From Elephas maximus indicus (lineage: Eukaryota > Chordata > Mammalia > Proboscidea > Elephantidae), in NCBI RefSeq assembly GCF_024166365.1, contig NC_064826.1:65365001-65429000 (forward strand): DNA of 64,000 nucleotides, read 5' to 3'. The translations under genes and the position numbers were made by a program. This document shows, piece by piece, positions 12,460 to 22,260 of the stretch. The notes below the pieces were generated by a model. It was not told the DNA's origin, made no database searches, and worked only from the letters and a program-made list of their open reading frames with translations. Numbering within the stretch: position 1 is the stretch's first letter; every line of letters starts with the position of its first letter.

Positions 12460-12960
12460 ATATGCACAGAATTTTAGAGCTGGAAGGGCCTTGAGAGTTA
12501 CTCCAGTGCCCCCAACTGGCTGAAGGCAGAACCCGACCCAGTCTTGGGCGTGGGTGATGACAGCCCAAAGAGCTGCTTTCTCAGGGAAGTAGGGCAAGGA
12601 CTTCCACCCTTGAAAAAATACTGTCAAGCTTTGCCAATATCCGGGACACAGTATTCAATGCCGGAAAAGCTTAAGGTTGAGGAGTAGCTCTAGTGGGTCT
12701 CATTTTACTTAGAGGAAACTGAGTCACTGAGAGGTATTTCCGATTACTGAATCACACAGCTAATTATCTCCAGACCTGGGAACATGATTCAGAGGTCCCA
12801 GTCCTATGCCCTTTACACGATCTCATCTTTCTCAGGAGAGTCATGATGTTCTCTTAGCCCACTGATACAAGCAACAACAGTAATAATCCTTCTGTAATGC
12901 TTTACAACCTGCAAAGCACTTTTATAGTCATTGTTTCCTTCAACTGTTATTATTATAATT
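12460..12960 (-). repeat. Old SINE-like sequence, MIR-related
   Basis: It contains 'ttttagagctggaagggcct' and, further on, the inverse MIR-type run 'cattttacttagaggaaact', 'actgagaggtatttcc', 'aatcacacagctaa'. This may be one diverged element or two. Confidence 0.5.
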
Positions 12961-13479
12961 CTGGGAATTATTCTTATGAAATCGTATACTCAGCACACAG
13001 AATTGATCCGTAGTGTTATAAAAGCATGATTCTAATTTTGTCAATTTTTTAAGTCTCTATTATAATTCTATTGCCATGCCCCAAGATCAAGGGCCATCAG
13101 ATGGTCTCTGGGAATAGATCATTGAAACCCTCATGTGGTTCTGAGATTTTTGCCTTTGACCCCACTTAAATATTGAATATCTGCAAACAACTCATTGTGC
13201 TTTATTAACTATCTATGGAAAAGATAAAATTATCATCAATTATAAGCCATCTTTGAGAATTTATTATCAGGCCCTACACCCAGCAGATACAAAAATGCTG
13301 GTCTATACCTAGCTTTGAGAGGATTGGACTTGGGTTCAAGAAGTACAATAAATGAAATAAATGGATATCCATCAGTTCTAATTTTAAGCTTTATTGAGCT
13401 TCAAATACATCAAAAGAGATGGAGGCCATCTGAGTGAGGATGGTTTCCTGGGATCTTTTCCTGTTCTCCTCATCTTAGG
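12961..13479. other. No gene or repeat recognised
   Basis: AT-rich unassigned DNA. Confidence 0.4.
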
Positions 13480-13909
13480 ACCTTAGCATCTGCTGCTTCT
13501 TGTCCTGCAAAGCTCTTTCTCTGACATCCGCATGGCTCACTCTCACATTTCAAGTCTTTGCTCAAATGCCACCTTAACAGGAGGACAACTTGTCTGTTTA
13601 TTTATTGGAAACTGTAGTGCTTTCCAGGGCCCTAACATCTCCCCAGACCAGTCTGGAAGTGTAGGACTTTTTCTCTTATTTATCTACCCAGAGGAGCATA
13701 CCTTTTTCTGATCTGTGCAAAGGAGACTCATGGGCTAGCTGCAGCTCTAGATCTTACCTCGTTGATTTTTCTCTGTAGCACTATTGCCACTCAACAAACT
13801 ATGTATCTTACTATTTGCTTACTGTCTATTTCCTCACAGTCCCACTAGTAGTACATAAGCTCTATGAGGATAGGGATTTTTGCTTGTTTTCTTTATGTAC
13901 CTACAGTGC
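13480..13909 (+). repeat. L2 LINE 3' region, left part
   Basis: Typical L2 text: 'cctgcaaagctctttctctg', 'catggctcactctcacattt', 'gtctttgctcaaatgccacc', then 'agctctatgaggataggg'. It is interrupted by an LTR and resumes at 14417. Confidence 0.8.
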
Positions 13910-14416
13910 TGTGATAACTAGTCTCTAAAATGAACCTCAAGGATCCTTACTTCCTGGTAGTCATGCTCTTGCTTTGTCATCACTCACATTGAACCAGGGC
14001 TAATCGGTGTGACCAACAATGTGATGAGAGCAACGGCGTAGGACTTCCTTAGCTGGGTTTAAAAGGCATTGCAGTTTCCATCTTGCTCTCTTGCATTTTC
14101 CATTCTGGGGAAAGCCAGCTGCCATGTCGTGATGATACCAAGCAGCCTTATGGAGAGGACCACATGGAAAGAAATCAAATTGTCAGTACCAACTTGGTAC
14201 AAATCAGCAAGAGACTGATTTGCTTTGAAAGGAAATCTTCTAACCCCAGGCTTTGAGTCTTCCAGCTGAGTCCTCCAACGTCATGGAGCAGAGACCATCC
14301 TTTCCCACTGTGGCTTGTCTAAATTCTTGACCCACAGAAACAGTGGAAGATAATAAATGATCATTGTTGCTTTAAGCCAGTTAATTTTGGGTTTATTTAT
14401 TATACAGCATGAATAT
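13910..14416 (+). mobile_element. Solo LTR, MaLR (MLT1-like), inside L2
   Basis: 507 bp flanked by 'agtgc' at 13905-13909 and 14417-14421, the 5-bp duplication expected for ERVL-MaLR elements. Internal MaLR landmarks include 'ggggaaagccagctgccatg', 'cttgacccacagaaacagtg' and 'gataataaatgatcattgtt' with a polyadenylation signal. It starts TGTG; its 3' end no longer reads CA. No internal viral genes are present. Confidence 0.78.
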
Positions 14417-14462
14417 AGTGCCTGGCCCATGGTAATTATTTGTTTGTTGAATGAGGGAATAA
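14417..14462 (+). repeat. L2 LINE 3' end, right part
   Basis: Continues the L2 after the LTR: 'agtgcctggcccatggtaat', then 'tttgttgaatgaggg', the usual L2 terminus. Confidence 0.75.
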
Positions 14463-14564
14463 ATATGAGCAGATTTCCCTCCTCAGGTACTTAGTGATCA
14501 CAATATAAGGTCTGTACTGAATGTAAGCAAAACTGTATCAAAAGTCATCTGATCAACAGGAATA

Positions 14565-14770
14565 TTAGTTTGGAACTTCAAGACCTAGGCTTGAATTTTG
14601 GATCTGCTATGTATTTGCATTTGATCTTGTATAATTTAATTTTTTTTTTTTTTTTGGTTCTTAGTTTTCTTGTAAGCCAGGAATAACAATAACAATTATA
14701 ATTACGCTACTAGTGATACCACTACCTGGCAAATCCCTGGTGACATTATAAATCTCTGGATCATATCTCT
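14565..14770 (+). repeat. MIR fragment
   Basis: Diverged MIR: 'cctaggcttgaattttggat', 'ttggttcttagttttcttgt', 'caggaataacaataacaatt'. A poly-T run lies within it. Confidence 0.5.
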
Positions 14771-16384
14771 CCTGAAATCCACTCTACAACTGGAATTTTC
14801 TGTTACACGAATTAATAAAGCATCTTTACAGTTTAAGTCAATTCTAGTTGTTGCTGTTACCTGCAAGCAAAAAGATCTTTATAGAAAACGTTGACACTAA
14901 CATATATGGGAAATAGCAAACACAACCAGATTACATGTAATGTGGTAAACTGAAGTGTAATAATGAAGAAAGGGATATCAGATCACCTCATCACGAATTT
15001 CTGTGCTCCAATAACAAGGACATCCTAATTCACCTGCCAGGAAGGTCCAAACGGCTCTGTTTTCACAGAAAATCTGGTTTCTGTAGGTATATTTTAGAAG
15101 CCCTGACTTCTCATTTCTTCCCTAGGGTTGCGTTTGGTAAGTAATTATGGCTTAGCCGTATCAAATTCATGTTTAAAGGCCATAAGGGACCAAAGAGCTA
15201 TTTGTGTTCCAGAGAAGACACTCCAAGTGGGCAGGTTGCATTGTACACAGACATAATGAAAACAGCAACCAGGCTTTGGTGCCTGCTGCCTCAGCCATAG
15301 GTCCTCAGAGAGTACGGTAGGGTCTTAAAGGCCACTTGCCACAACATCATCGGCTTGTCAGAGGCACCTCATACTGTTACAAGAGCAGCGGACACTGTAT
15401 TGGGCATGTCACAAAATACTAATAAAAATCCCATCCTATGGGATGGAGAGTTTTCATTTCTAGGAGCTGAGGCGACAGCATGAAATATGGCTGCTGTATA
15501 ATTTGGCCTCCTGAGGACTGGAGAGAGAGTGTGAATTGAGGCAGTGGTCTGCATAATTTAGGCAGATCTCAAACCTATTTTATTAACATTAGTTATATTA
15601 CCTCCTACATGTTAGAATGACTTTGATGGACAATTTAATTAAACTGCTGTTTCCTTTTTTGTAAGTGCAAATAATAATCTTTAAGTTTTAGGCTCTGCTG
15701 CTTGGATTAATTGGTCAAAAATAAACTTTTAGCAGAATTAGCTGGATAATTTCCTCAATTTGATGCATTTCTTCTGGAAATTTGCCCTACGCTCTCAAAT
15801 TATTCCACAAAGCTTAGATTGATGCATTTGTACAGTTAAGGGACAGGACTGAAATAGCTCCTGAGGAAAAATATAAGTCTTCTCCTTAGGTTAAATTTTA
15901 AAATAGAAATAATATTTTTCTAAATATTGAACAAAAGCTTTTAAATTTTATTTTTAAATCATTTTCCTTGTAACCTTCAACCTTCAGAGCCAACTCTTGA
16001 GGTTTATCAACCTAAAGAAAGAAAGAGTGGGAGCAGGCTAGGACAATTTGACCACTGATGAGGGTTGAGTCTCAAAAATGACTTTTCAGAAAAAGAATAG
16101 TTGTGAAAATCAGGCATTAAAATGAGAATTTTTCTAAATCATATTATGCCCTTTTAAATATCAAGCACCGAGCCAGAAGGACTCAGATCATGGAGTTTCT
16201 TCTACAATGCAGAGATGATAACCCTTCCACTTATGGACAGAGGTCAACAGGCTTGCTGACCCCAGGAGAACAAGGGAAAGAAAGTTAAAGAGGAACTAAA
16301 AGCAAGGACGAAATGAGTGACTTTGCAACTTTGTGACAAATTCTTGTGTAGAGAAGATGGAAAAGATCCAGGGACCTCTGTCAC
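14771..16384. other. No gene or clear repeat seen
   Basis: About 1.6 kb of unassigned AT-rich DNA. Nothing here has a coding signature. Confidence 0.45.
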
Positions 16385-16520
16385 TACTTAAATCCATTAG
16401 AATGCTGAATTCTACATGGGCAGGAGTTTTAGTCTGTTTTGTTCACTGCTGTATCTCCAGAGCCCTGAGTAGTGTCAAGTGCATGGTAGGTGCTCGATAG
16501 GTATTTGTTCAAGGAACTAA
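16385..16520 (+). repeat. L2 LINE 3' end
   Basis: Clear L2 3' text: 'gtctgttttgttcactgctg', 'tatctccagagccctgag', 'gtaggtgctcgataggtatt'. Confidence 0.75.
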
Positions 16521-17324
16521 AACTATAACATGAAGCAGCCTTGCAAAGTGCCTCCCAAGAATTCCAATACAATTTCAGCAAAGAGTATGTCTCTATTCTC
16601 ATCCATCATAATCTGTAGTTGTCAGCTTCCTCTAGGAACATTATGCTCCATTTTAAGCACCATGGTTGATGTCAATAAGCTAGAAAGGGATCCAGAAAGA
16701 ACAGACAGGACAAGGGAATTCTGAAAACCACTCCAAATGAGGAACAGTAGAAGCTACTTGAAGAAAAGGTGATTGATGACAGACGGAAGCTATTTTCAAA
16801 TGTTAGAAGGACTTTCATAAAAGATGAGTCTGGACTAAATGAATGATTGCGTGTGCATTATTAGATCAGACGGGAAGATACTATGGAGAGATAAATTTTG
16901 GCTCAACATAACAAAGGAACTTTCAGTTTCAGTAATGGAATGGATTGCTTTATGAACCACAATGTGAGATTTAATTATGTGTTTGGTTGCATTTTCTTTT
17001 CAGTATTCATGTATATTTGTCTTCTCCCCACAACTCACTTGTAAATTCCTGAAAGCAGAAAATGTAAAGTTTGAACTGGTAGGGTTAGGTTTTAAAACTT
17101 TATTACTGTAAAGAGTCATAGGCCCTATCAACTGATTTTTCAGTATCTTAATCTGTAAGCTTACAAAGTGGCGTATTCAAATATGAGAAGTTGTCTCTGA
17201 CTTCGAATCAATATGTAGACAGGCTTACTCTGATCATCTGATGTCTTTTGCAAAATGAAATTGAAATATTGCAAATGAGGCAAGATTTTAAGAAGTTAAT
17301 GGTTTTCTTCCTATACGTGTGTGT

Positions 17325-17327
<3 letters not shown>
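16521..17327. other. No gene or repeat recognised
   Basis: Unassigned DNA between an L2 fragment and the TA tract. Confidence 0.4.

Positions 17328-17397
<70 letters not shown>
17328..17397. repeat. (TA)35 microsatellite
   Basis: About 70 bp of uninterrupted alternating AT. It abuts the truncated 5' end of an RTE LINE directly. The Tyr-Ile frames across it are translation artefacts. Confidence 0.97.
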
Positions 17398-17401
<4 letters not shown>

Positions 17402-19030
17402 CTGTAAACAAGGCGCCAGGAATTGACAGAATACCAATTGAAATGTTTCAACAAATGGATGCTGGAGGTACTCACTCATGTATGCCAAGAAATTTGGAAG
17501 ACAGCTACCTGGCCAACCTACTGGAAAAGACCCATATTTGTGCCCATTCCAAAGAAAGGTTATCCAACAGAATATGGAAATTATCGAATATCATTAATAT
17601 CACACACTAAATTTTGCTGAAGATCATTCAGAAACAGTTGCAGCAGTACATTGTCAGGGAACTTCCAGAAATTCAAGCCAGATTCAGAAACGAATGTAGA
17701 ACAAGGGATATCATTTTTGTCAGATATCTTCGCTGAAAGTAGAGAATACCAGAAAGAGGTTTACCTGTGTTTTATCGAGTATACAAAGGCATTTGAGTGT
17801 GTGGATCATAACAAATTATGGATAGCATTGAGAAGAAGGGAAATTCCAGGACACTTAAATGTGCTCATGTGGAGCCTATGCATAGACTAAGAGGCAGTCG
17901 TTCAAACAGAGCAAAGGGATACTGCGTGGTTTAAAGTTAGGAACGGTATGCGTCAGGGTTGTATCTTTTCACCATACTTATTCAATCTGTATGCTAAGCA
18001 ATTAATTCCAGAAGCTGGACTATGAGAAGAAGAATGGGGCATCAGGATTGGAGGACTCATTAACAACCTGCATTATGCAGATGACAGAATCTTGCTTGCT
18101 GAAAGTGAAGAGGACTTGAAGCACTTACTGATGAAGATGAAAGACCACAGTCTTTAAAATGAATTACACTTCAACATAAAGAAAACAAAAATCCTCACAA
18201 TTGGACAAACGAAGAAAATATCAAAGTTGTCAAGGATTTTATTTTACTTGGATCCACAATGAATGCCCACCAAAGCATCAGGCAAGAAATCAAATGGTGT
18301 ATTACATTGGGCAAATCTGCTGCAAAAGCCCTCTTTCAAGTGTTAAAAACAAAGATGTCATTTTGAGGACCAAGGTGTGCCTGACCCAAGCCACAGTATT
18401 TTCAATCACCTTATATCCATGTGAGGAGCCCTGGTGGTTAAATGGCTAGGTGGTGAAATGGTTAAGAGCTCAGGTTGCTAACCAAAATGTCAGCAGTTCA
18501 AATCCACCAGCCGCTCCTTGGAAACTCTACAGGGCAGTTCTGCTCTGTCCTATGGGGTCACTATGAGTTGAAATGAACTCAACAGCAATGAGTTTGTCTG
18601 CTGTTTTTATATGTACGTGAAAGCTGAACAATGAATAAGGAAGACCTAAGAAGAAATGATGCCTTTGAATTATGGTGTTGATGAAGAATATTGAATATAC
18701 CATGGACTGCCAGAAAAACAAAGAAATCTGTCTCGGAAGAAGTACAGCTAGAATGCGCCTTAGAAGTGAGGATGATGAGAATGCGTCTCACATACTTTGG
18801 ACGGGTTATCAGGAAGGACCAGTCCCTGGAGAAGGACATCATGCTTGGTAAAGCTGAGGGTCAGCGAAAAAGAGGAAGTCCTTCAACAAGATGGATTGAC
18901 ACAATGGCTGTAACATGGGCTCAAACATAGCAACGATTGTGAGCGTGGTGCAGGACCAGGCAGTGTTTGGTTCTGTTGTACACAGGGTTGCTATGAGTTG
19001 GAACAGACTGGATGGGACCTAACAACAACT
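17398..19030 (+). mobile_element. RTE LINE (BovB clade), 5'-truncated
   Basis: Reverse transcriptase remains can be read in order in several frames: 'KAPGIDRIPIEMF' near the start, 'VYLCFIEYTKAFECVDH' (motif A, about 17761), 'RQGCIFSPYLFNLYA' (motif B, about 17950) and 'YADD' (motif C, about 18073). After an AfroSINE insertion come the C-terminal 'LEVRMMRMRLTYFGRVIRK' segment and the 3' end 'gggacctaacaacaac'. Frameshifts and stops make it non-functional. The family is the afrotherian RTE; the single ORF normally stops within the last ~20 bases. Confidence 0.93.
18425..18606 (+). mobile_element. AfroSINE nested in the RTE
   Basis: The flanks 'ttatatccatgtga' (18411-18424) and 'ttatatgtacgtga' (18607-18620) match at 11 of 14 positions and look like a decayed target duplication. 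The SINE body is short type with a small internal duplication near the head ('ggtggttaaatggctaggtg'). Confidence 0.9.
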
Positions 19031-19189
19031 TTGAATATGATTTTATCCCATTTAATTATATATGAATTTTATGTTAACTAACAAGTATAAAAAAGGAAAG
19101 CCAATGCTGTTGAGTCAATCACAAAATTAAAAAAAAAAGATGTTCATACTATATATATATATATATAACCTGCTTATATCACTTCTTAA

Positions 19190-19420
19190 TTTAGCGGAGA
19201 TGCTTCTTTCATGTCAGTATGGACCTTTCTAATCAGAATGACTGAAGGGTATTTCATCACATAACTATGCCGTCATTTCTTTATCCAATTTTCTACTGAT
19301 GGCCACTTAGATTGCTTCTAAATTTTTACTGTTGTTAACAATGTAATCATCCACATATACATTTTTACGCATTTAACCATCCTTTTTTTCAGGATGTTTT
19401 ACAAATTTTTAAGCTTTAAA
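19190..19420 (-). mobile_element. L1 3' region fragment
   Basis: Read on +, the order 'tttatccaattttctactga', 'tggccacttagattgcttct', 'tgttaacaatgtaatcatcc' is that of an inverted L1 3' region. Confidence 0.55.
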
Positions 19421-19845
19421 TTTTATCTTCTTTAAGATTTAAATTTTGATAGTTTATGTGATTGTCTGTCTCTCTTTTCATTCAAAAGTTACCTGACTTG
19501 GTCTAGTCACCAGCCAAGGACTCATGTGTCACAGAAGAGGCAGTTGAGGAATTAGTCCTGATTGAGGAAATGTGTTCCCAAGTAGGAATTAAAAAATATT
19601 TTATAATTTAACAACGTAAAAAATATTAAAAACAAAAAAATTTATATTAAAATTGGAAACAAGCAAAGTTAACCTATTAGATGTTAAGATAATGGCTATT
19701 ACTGGGAGGCAGATGGGGATAAAGATTGGAATGGGGCATGAAGGGAAATTTTGGATGCTTGACCTTGGTGTTGATTGCAAGGTGTGCTCATTTTGTGAAA
19801 ATTCGACAAGCCGTACATTTATGATTTGTCACTTTTACTTATGCT

Positions 19846-20740
19846 GTTGTTGTTAGGTGCCCTAGGGTCGGTTCTGACTCATAGCGACCCTATGCGCAAC
19901 AGAACAAAACACTGCCCGGTCCTGCACCATGCTCACAATTGTTATGCTTGAGCCCATTGTTGCAGCCACTATGTCAATCCATCTTGTTAAGGGTCTTTCT
20001 CTCTTTTGCTGACGCTCTGCTTTACCAAGCAGGACGTCTTTCTCCAGGGACTGTTCCCTCCTGATAACATGTCCAAGGTACATGAGATGCAGCCTCGCCA
20101 TTCTCACTTCTAAGAAGCATTCTGGCTGTACTTCTTCCAAGACAGATTTGTTTGTTTGTCTGGCTAGTCCATGGTATATTTAATATTCCTCACCAACAAC
20201 ACAATTCAAAGGCATCAATTCTTCTCTGGTCTTCTTTATTCAATATGGAAAAAAAAAAAAAAAAAAAACCCAGTGCCATAGATTCGATTCCGACTAAATT
20301 GAAAATGCCATGGCTTGGGTCAGGCACACCTTAATCCTCAAAGTGACATCTTTGCTTTTTAACTCTTTAAAGAGGTCTTTTGCAGCATATTTGCCAGGTG
20401 CAATATGTCATTTGATTTCTTGACTGCTGCTTCCACGGGTATTGATTGTGGATCAAAATAAAATGAAATCCTTGACAACTTAAAATACTTTCTGCATTTA
20501 TCATGATATTGCTTATTGGTCCAGTTGTGGGGATTTTTGTTCTCTTTATGTTAACGCATAATTTGATCTTCATCAGTAAGTGCTTCAAGTCCTCATCACT
20601 TTCAGCAAGCAAAGTTGTGTCATCTGTATATCGCAGGTTGTTAATGAGTCTTCCTCCAATCCTGATGCCCATTCTTCTTCATATAGTCCAACTTCTTGGA
20701 TTATTTGCTCAGCGTACAGATTGAATAAGTATGGTATTAT
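19846..20740 (-). mobile_element. RTE LINE, 5'-truncated, - strand
   Basis: Its 3' end lies at 19846 ('tgttgttgttaggtgcc' on +). Going leftward in protein terms, frames show 'LEVRMARLHLMYLGHVIRR' (about 20110-20040) and 'GIRIGGRLINNLRYTDDTTL' (about 20670-20610), where the YADD motif has become YTDD. The element stops near motif B. A SINE-tail piece interrupts it at 20248-20299. Confidence 0.9.
20248..20299 (-). mobile_element. AfroSINE 3' tail piece inside RTE
   Basis: An A-rich run followed by 'cccagtgccatagattcgat', the inverse of the SINE 3' end, interrupts the RTE. The rest of the SINE is absent. Confidence 0.7.
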
Positions 20741-20994
20741 ACTAAGTATTATGTTACATCAATAAAATAAGTTTAAAAACTTACGTTGTGCTTTGCATTT
20801 ATATTTAAATCCTTAGGCAAATTCTAAGAATCAAATAATATTACAAGTTTATTTTGATTCATGTTGCTAATCATTCTGCAGAAAATTTGCAGTTTTGATT
20901 TCTACTAACAATACACAAAAATGCTACTTCCTTGCATTCTGGTCAATGCTTGTTAGTATCATGTTTCTAAGTTTTAAAGATTTATAAATAAAAA

Positions 20995-21620
20995 TAAAAT
21001 TATGTATATTTTCCCTTCAACTTTTTATTTTGAACACTTTCAAACTTACAGAAAAGCAGAAAGAATAATAAAATTAACACTCATACATTCGTCATTAGAT
21101 TCACCAATATTTAATTTTGGCTCTTTGCTTTTTCTCTTTCTCACTCTTTACACACATGCACACACCTATGTGTATAGTGCGTGTGTGTTTGAGTGTATTT
21201 CTAAATTATCAGAAGTTTTAGACAATTTGCCCCTTAATGCATCATTTCAGTAAAAATATTTTTCTATATAATCTCAATACCTTTATCATACCTTGAAAAT
21301 GAACGATAATTCCATAATACCAAGAAAAATCTAGTCCATATTCAAATTTTCACAATTGCCTCAGTATGGTCCTAACTGTATTGGTGTTTTCTTAATCCAG
21401 AATTCAATCAAGTTCATTTACTTTGCATTTGGCTGTTGTCTCTTTTATCTCTTTTCCTCTAACAGAGTCCCTCACCCCCTTCGCCACCCCAACTTTTTTT
21501 CATGACAACGAATTTTTTAAAAATCTGGGCCAGTTGAAAACATTCTGTTTGTTTTCAAACACATATGACCATGCTTGATTATGGAGGCTCATGTTGCAAA
21601 ATTATTACAGGTTTTCAGAA
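20995..21620 (-). mobile_element. L1 3' UTR-like fragment
   Basis: The + strand reads as an inverted old L1 3' region: 'actttcaaacttacagaaaa', 'agattcaccaatatttaatt', 'agtccatattcaaattttca', 'ttgcatttggctgttgtctc'. It ends about 320 bases before the ASB4 TATA box. Confidence 0.6.
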
Positions 21621-21941
21621 GCCTGTATATCGGCAACTGTGACAAATTTTCATTTTTGTCTGTTGGTTAATCAGAGCAAGACATTGAATCTCCAGTTGGA
21701 AACCAGATGTTTTTACTGAGGAAAAAGAGAAAAAAAAAAGCATTAAGAGCTTTTAATTCTTACATTACTACTTTGGTTGCATAAGAAATAATAGTGACTT
21801 TTTTTCTCTGAAATGTATCACAAGGCTTTCTTTCATATTGACACTGCCACTGAATGGGTCGGTTAGTGTATAACCAGTTTAAAGGACCTGAAAACGCAGT
21901 GACAGCCAAGAAGGATATTTTGAAGTTTGAAATGGTCCCTA

Positions 21942-21949
21942 TATAAATA
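21942..21949 (+). promoter_or_regulatory. ASB4: Likely ASB4 core promoter: TATA box
   Basis: The sequence 'ctatataaatag' contains TATAAATA. It is 125 bases before the first base of the ATG, which would place transcription start near 21970-21980 and give a 5' UTR of about 100 bases. The local DNA is not CpG-rich, which fits a tissue-restricted TATA-type promoter. The same sequence is one mismatch from a MEF2 site, but this is not evidence of MEF2 control. Inference from position only. Confidence 0.6.
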
Positions 21950-22073
21950 GAACGGATCAGCATAACTTTGGGATAAAATTAGCCGACAGTTTGTGGACTC
22001 TCCAGCATGTGCCTGTTTGCTTGGTGCTGCTCTCCTGATAAATCACAACAAAGCTTCGAGAGGGAGAGGAAGC

Positions 22074-22260
22074 ATGGACGGCACCACCACCCCTAGAACT
22101 AAATCTGCAGCTGCCAACTTAGTTAAGAAAAATTTCCTTGAGGCTTTAAAGTCAAATGACTTCGGAAAATTGAAGGCTATTTTAATCCAAAGGCAAATAG
22201 ATGTGGACACAGTGTTTGAAGTTGAAGATGAGAATATGATTTTGGCTTCTTATAAACAAG
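22074..22260 (+). CDS. ASB4: ASB4 coding exon 1 (residues 1-62 plus one base)
   Basis: It encodes the N-terminus of ankyrin repeat and SOCS box protein 4, the substrate-binding subunit of a cullin-5/elongin B-C E3 ubiquitin ligase. In mammals ASB4 is linked to vascular and placental development and hypothalamic expression. The peptide starts [20 protein letters not shown] and contains '[20 protein letters not shown]', which I recognise as the conserved ASB4 N-terminus. The ATG is in a strong Kozak setting (A at -3, G at +4). The open frame extends upstream only to a GTG at 21993, not a likely start. The exon ends CAAG followed by gtaaaa, a good donor, leaving codon 63 (Gly) split after base 1. 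No stop or frameshift is present. Confidence 0.96.

Larger units (their letters stand above)
1..21941. other. Intergenic region upstream of ASB4
   Basis: I find no host exon here on either strand. Open frames are short, lack paired splice signals and mostly fall in repeats. The neighbour expected on this side in mammals is PON2 on the opposite strand, with a CpG-rich promoter. No such promoter or PON-like peptide is visible, so PON2 must begin further left. The region holds SINE, MIR, L2, L1, RTE and LTR copies listed separately, separated by single-copy-looking DNA. Confidence 0.8.

Noticed and set aside
17208..17610. Frames of alternating Tyr and Ile on both strands
   Set aside because: Pure translation of the (TA)n microsatellite; no protein meaning.
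1..21941. PON2 exons on the - strand
   Set aside because: Expected from synteny, but no PON-like peptide or CpG-rich promoter is visible.
21993..22073. Upstream in-frame extension of ASB4 exon 1
   Set aside because: It begins at GTG, while the ATG at 22074 has a strong Kozak context and gives the known ASB4 N-terminus.
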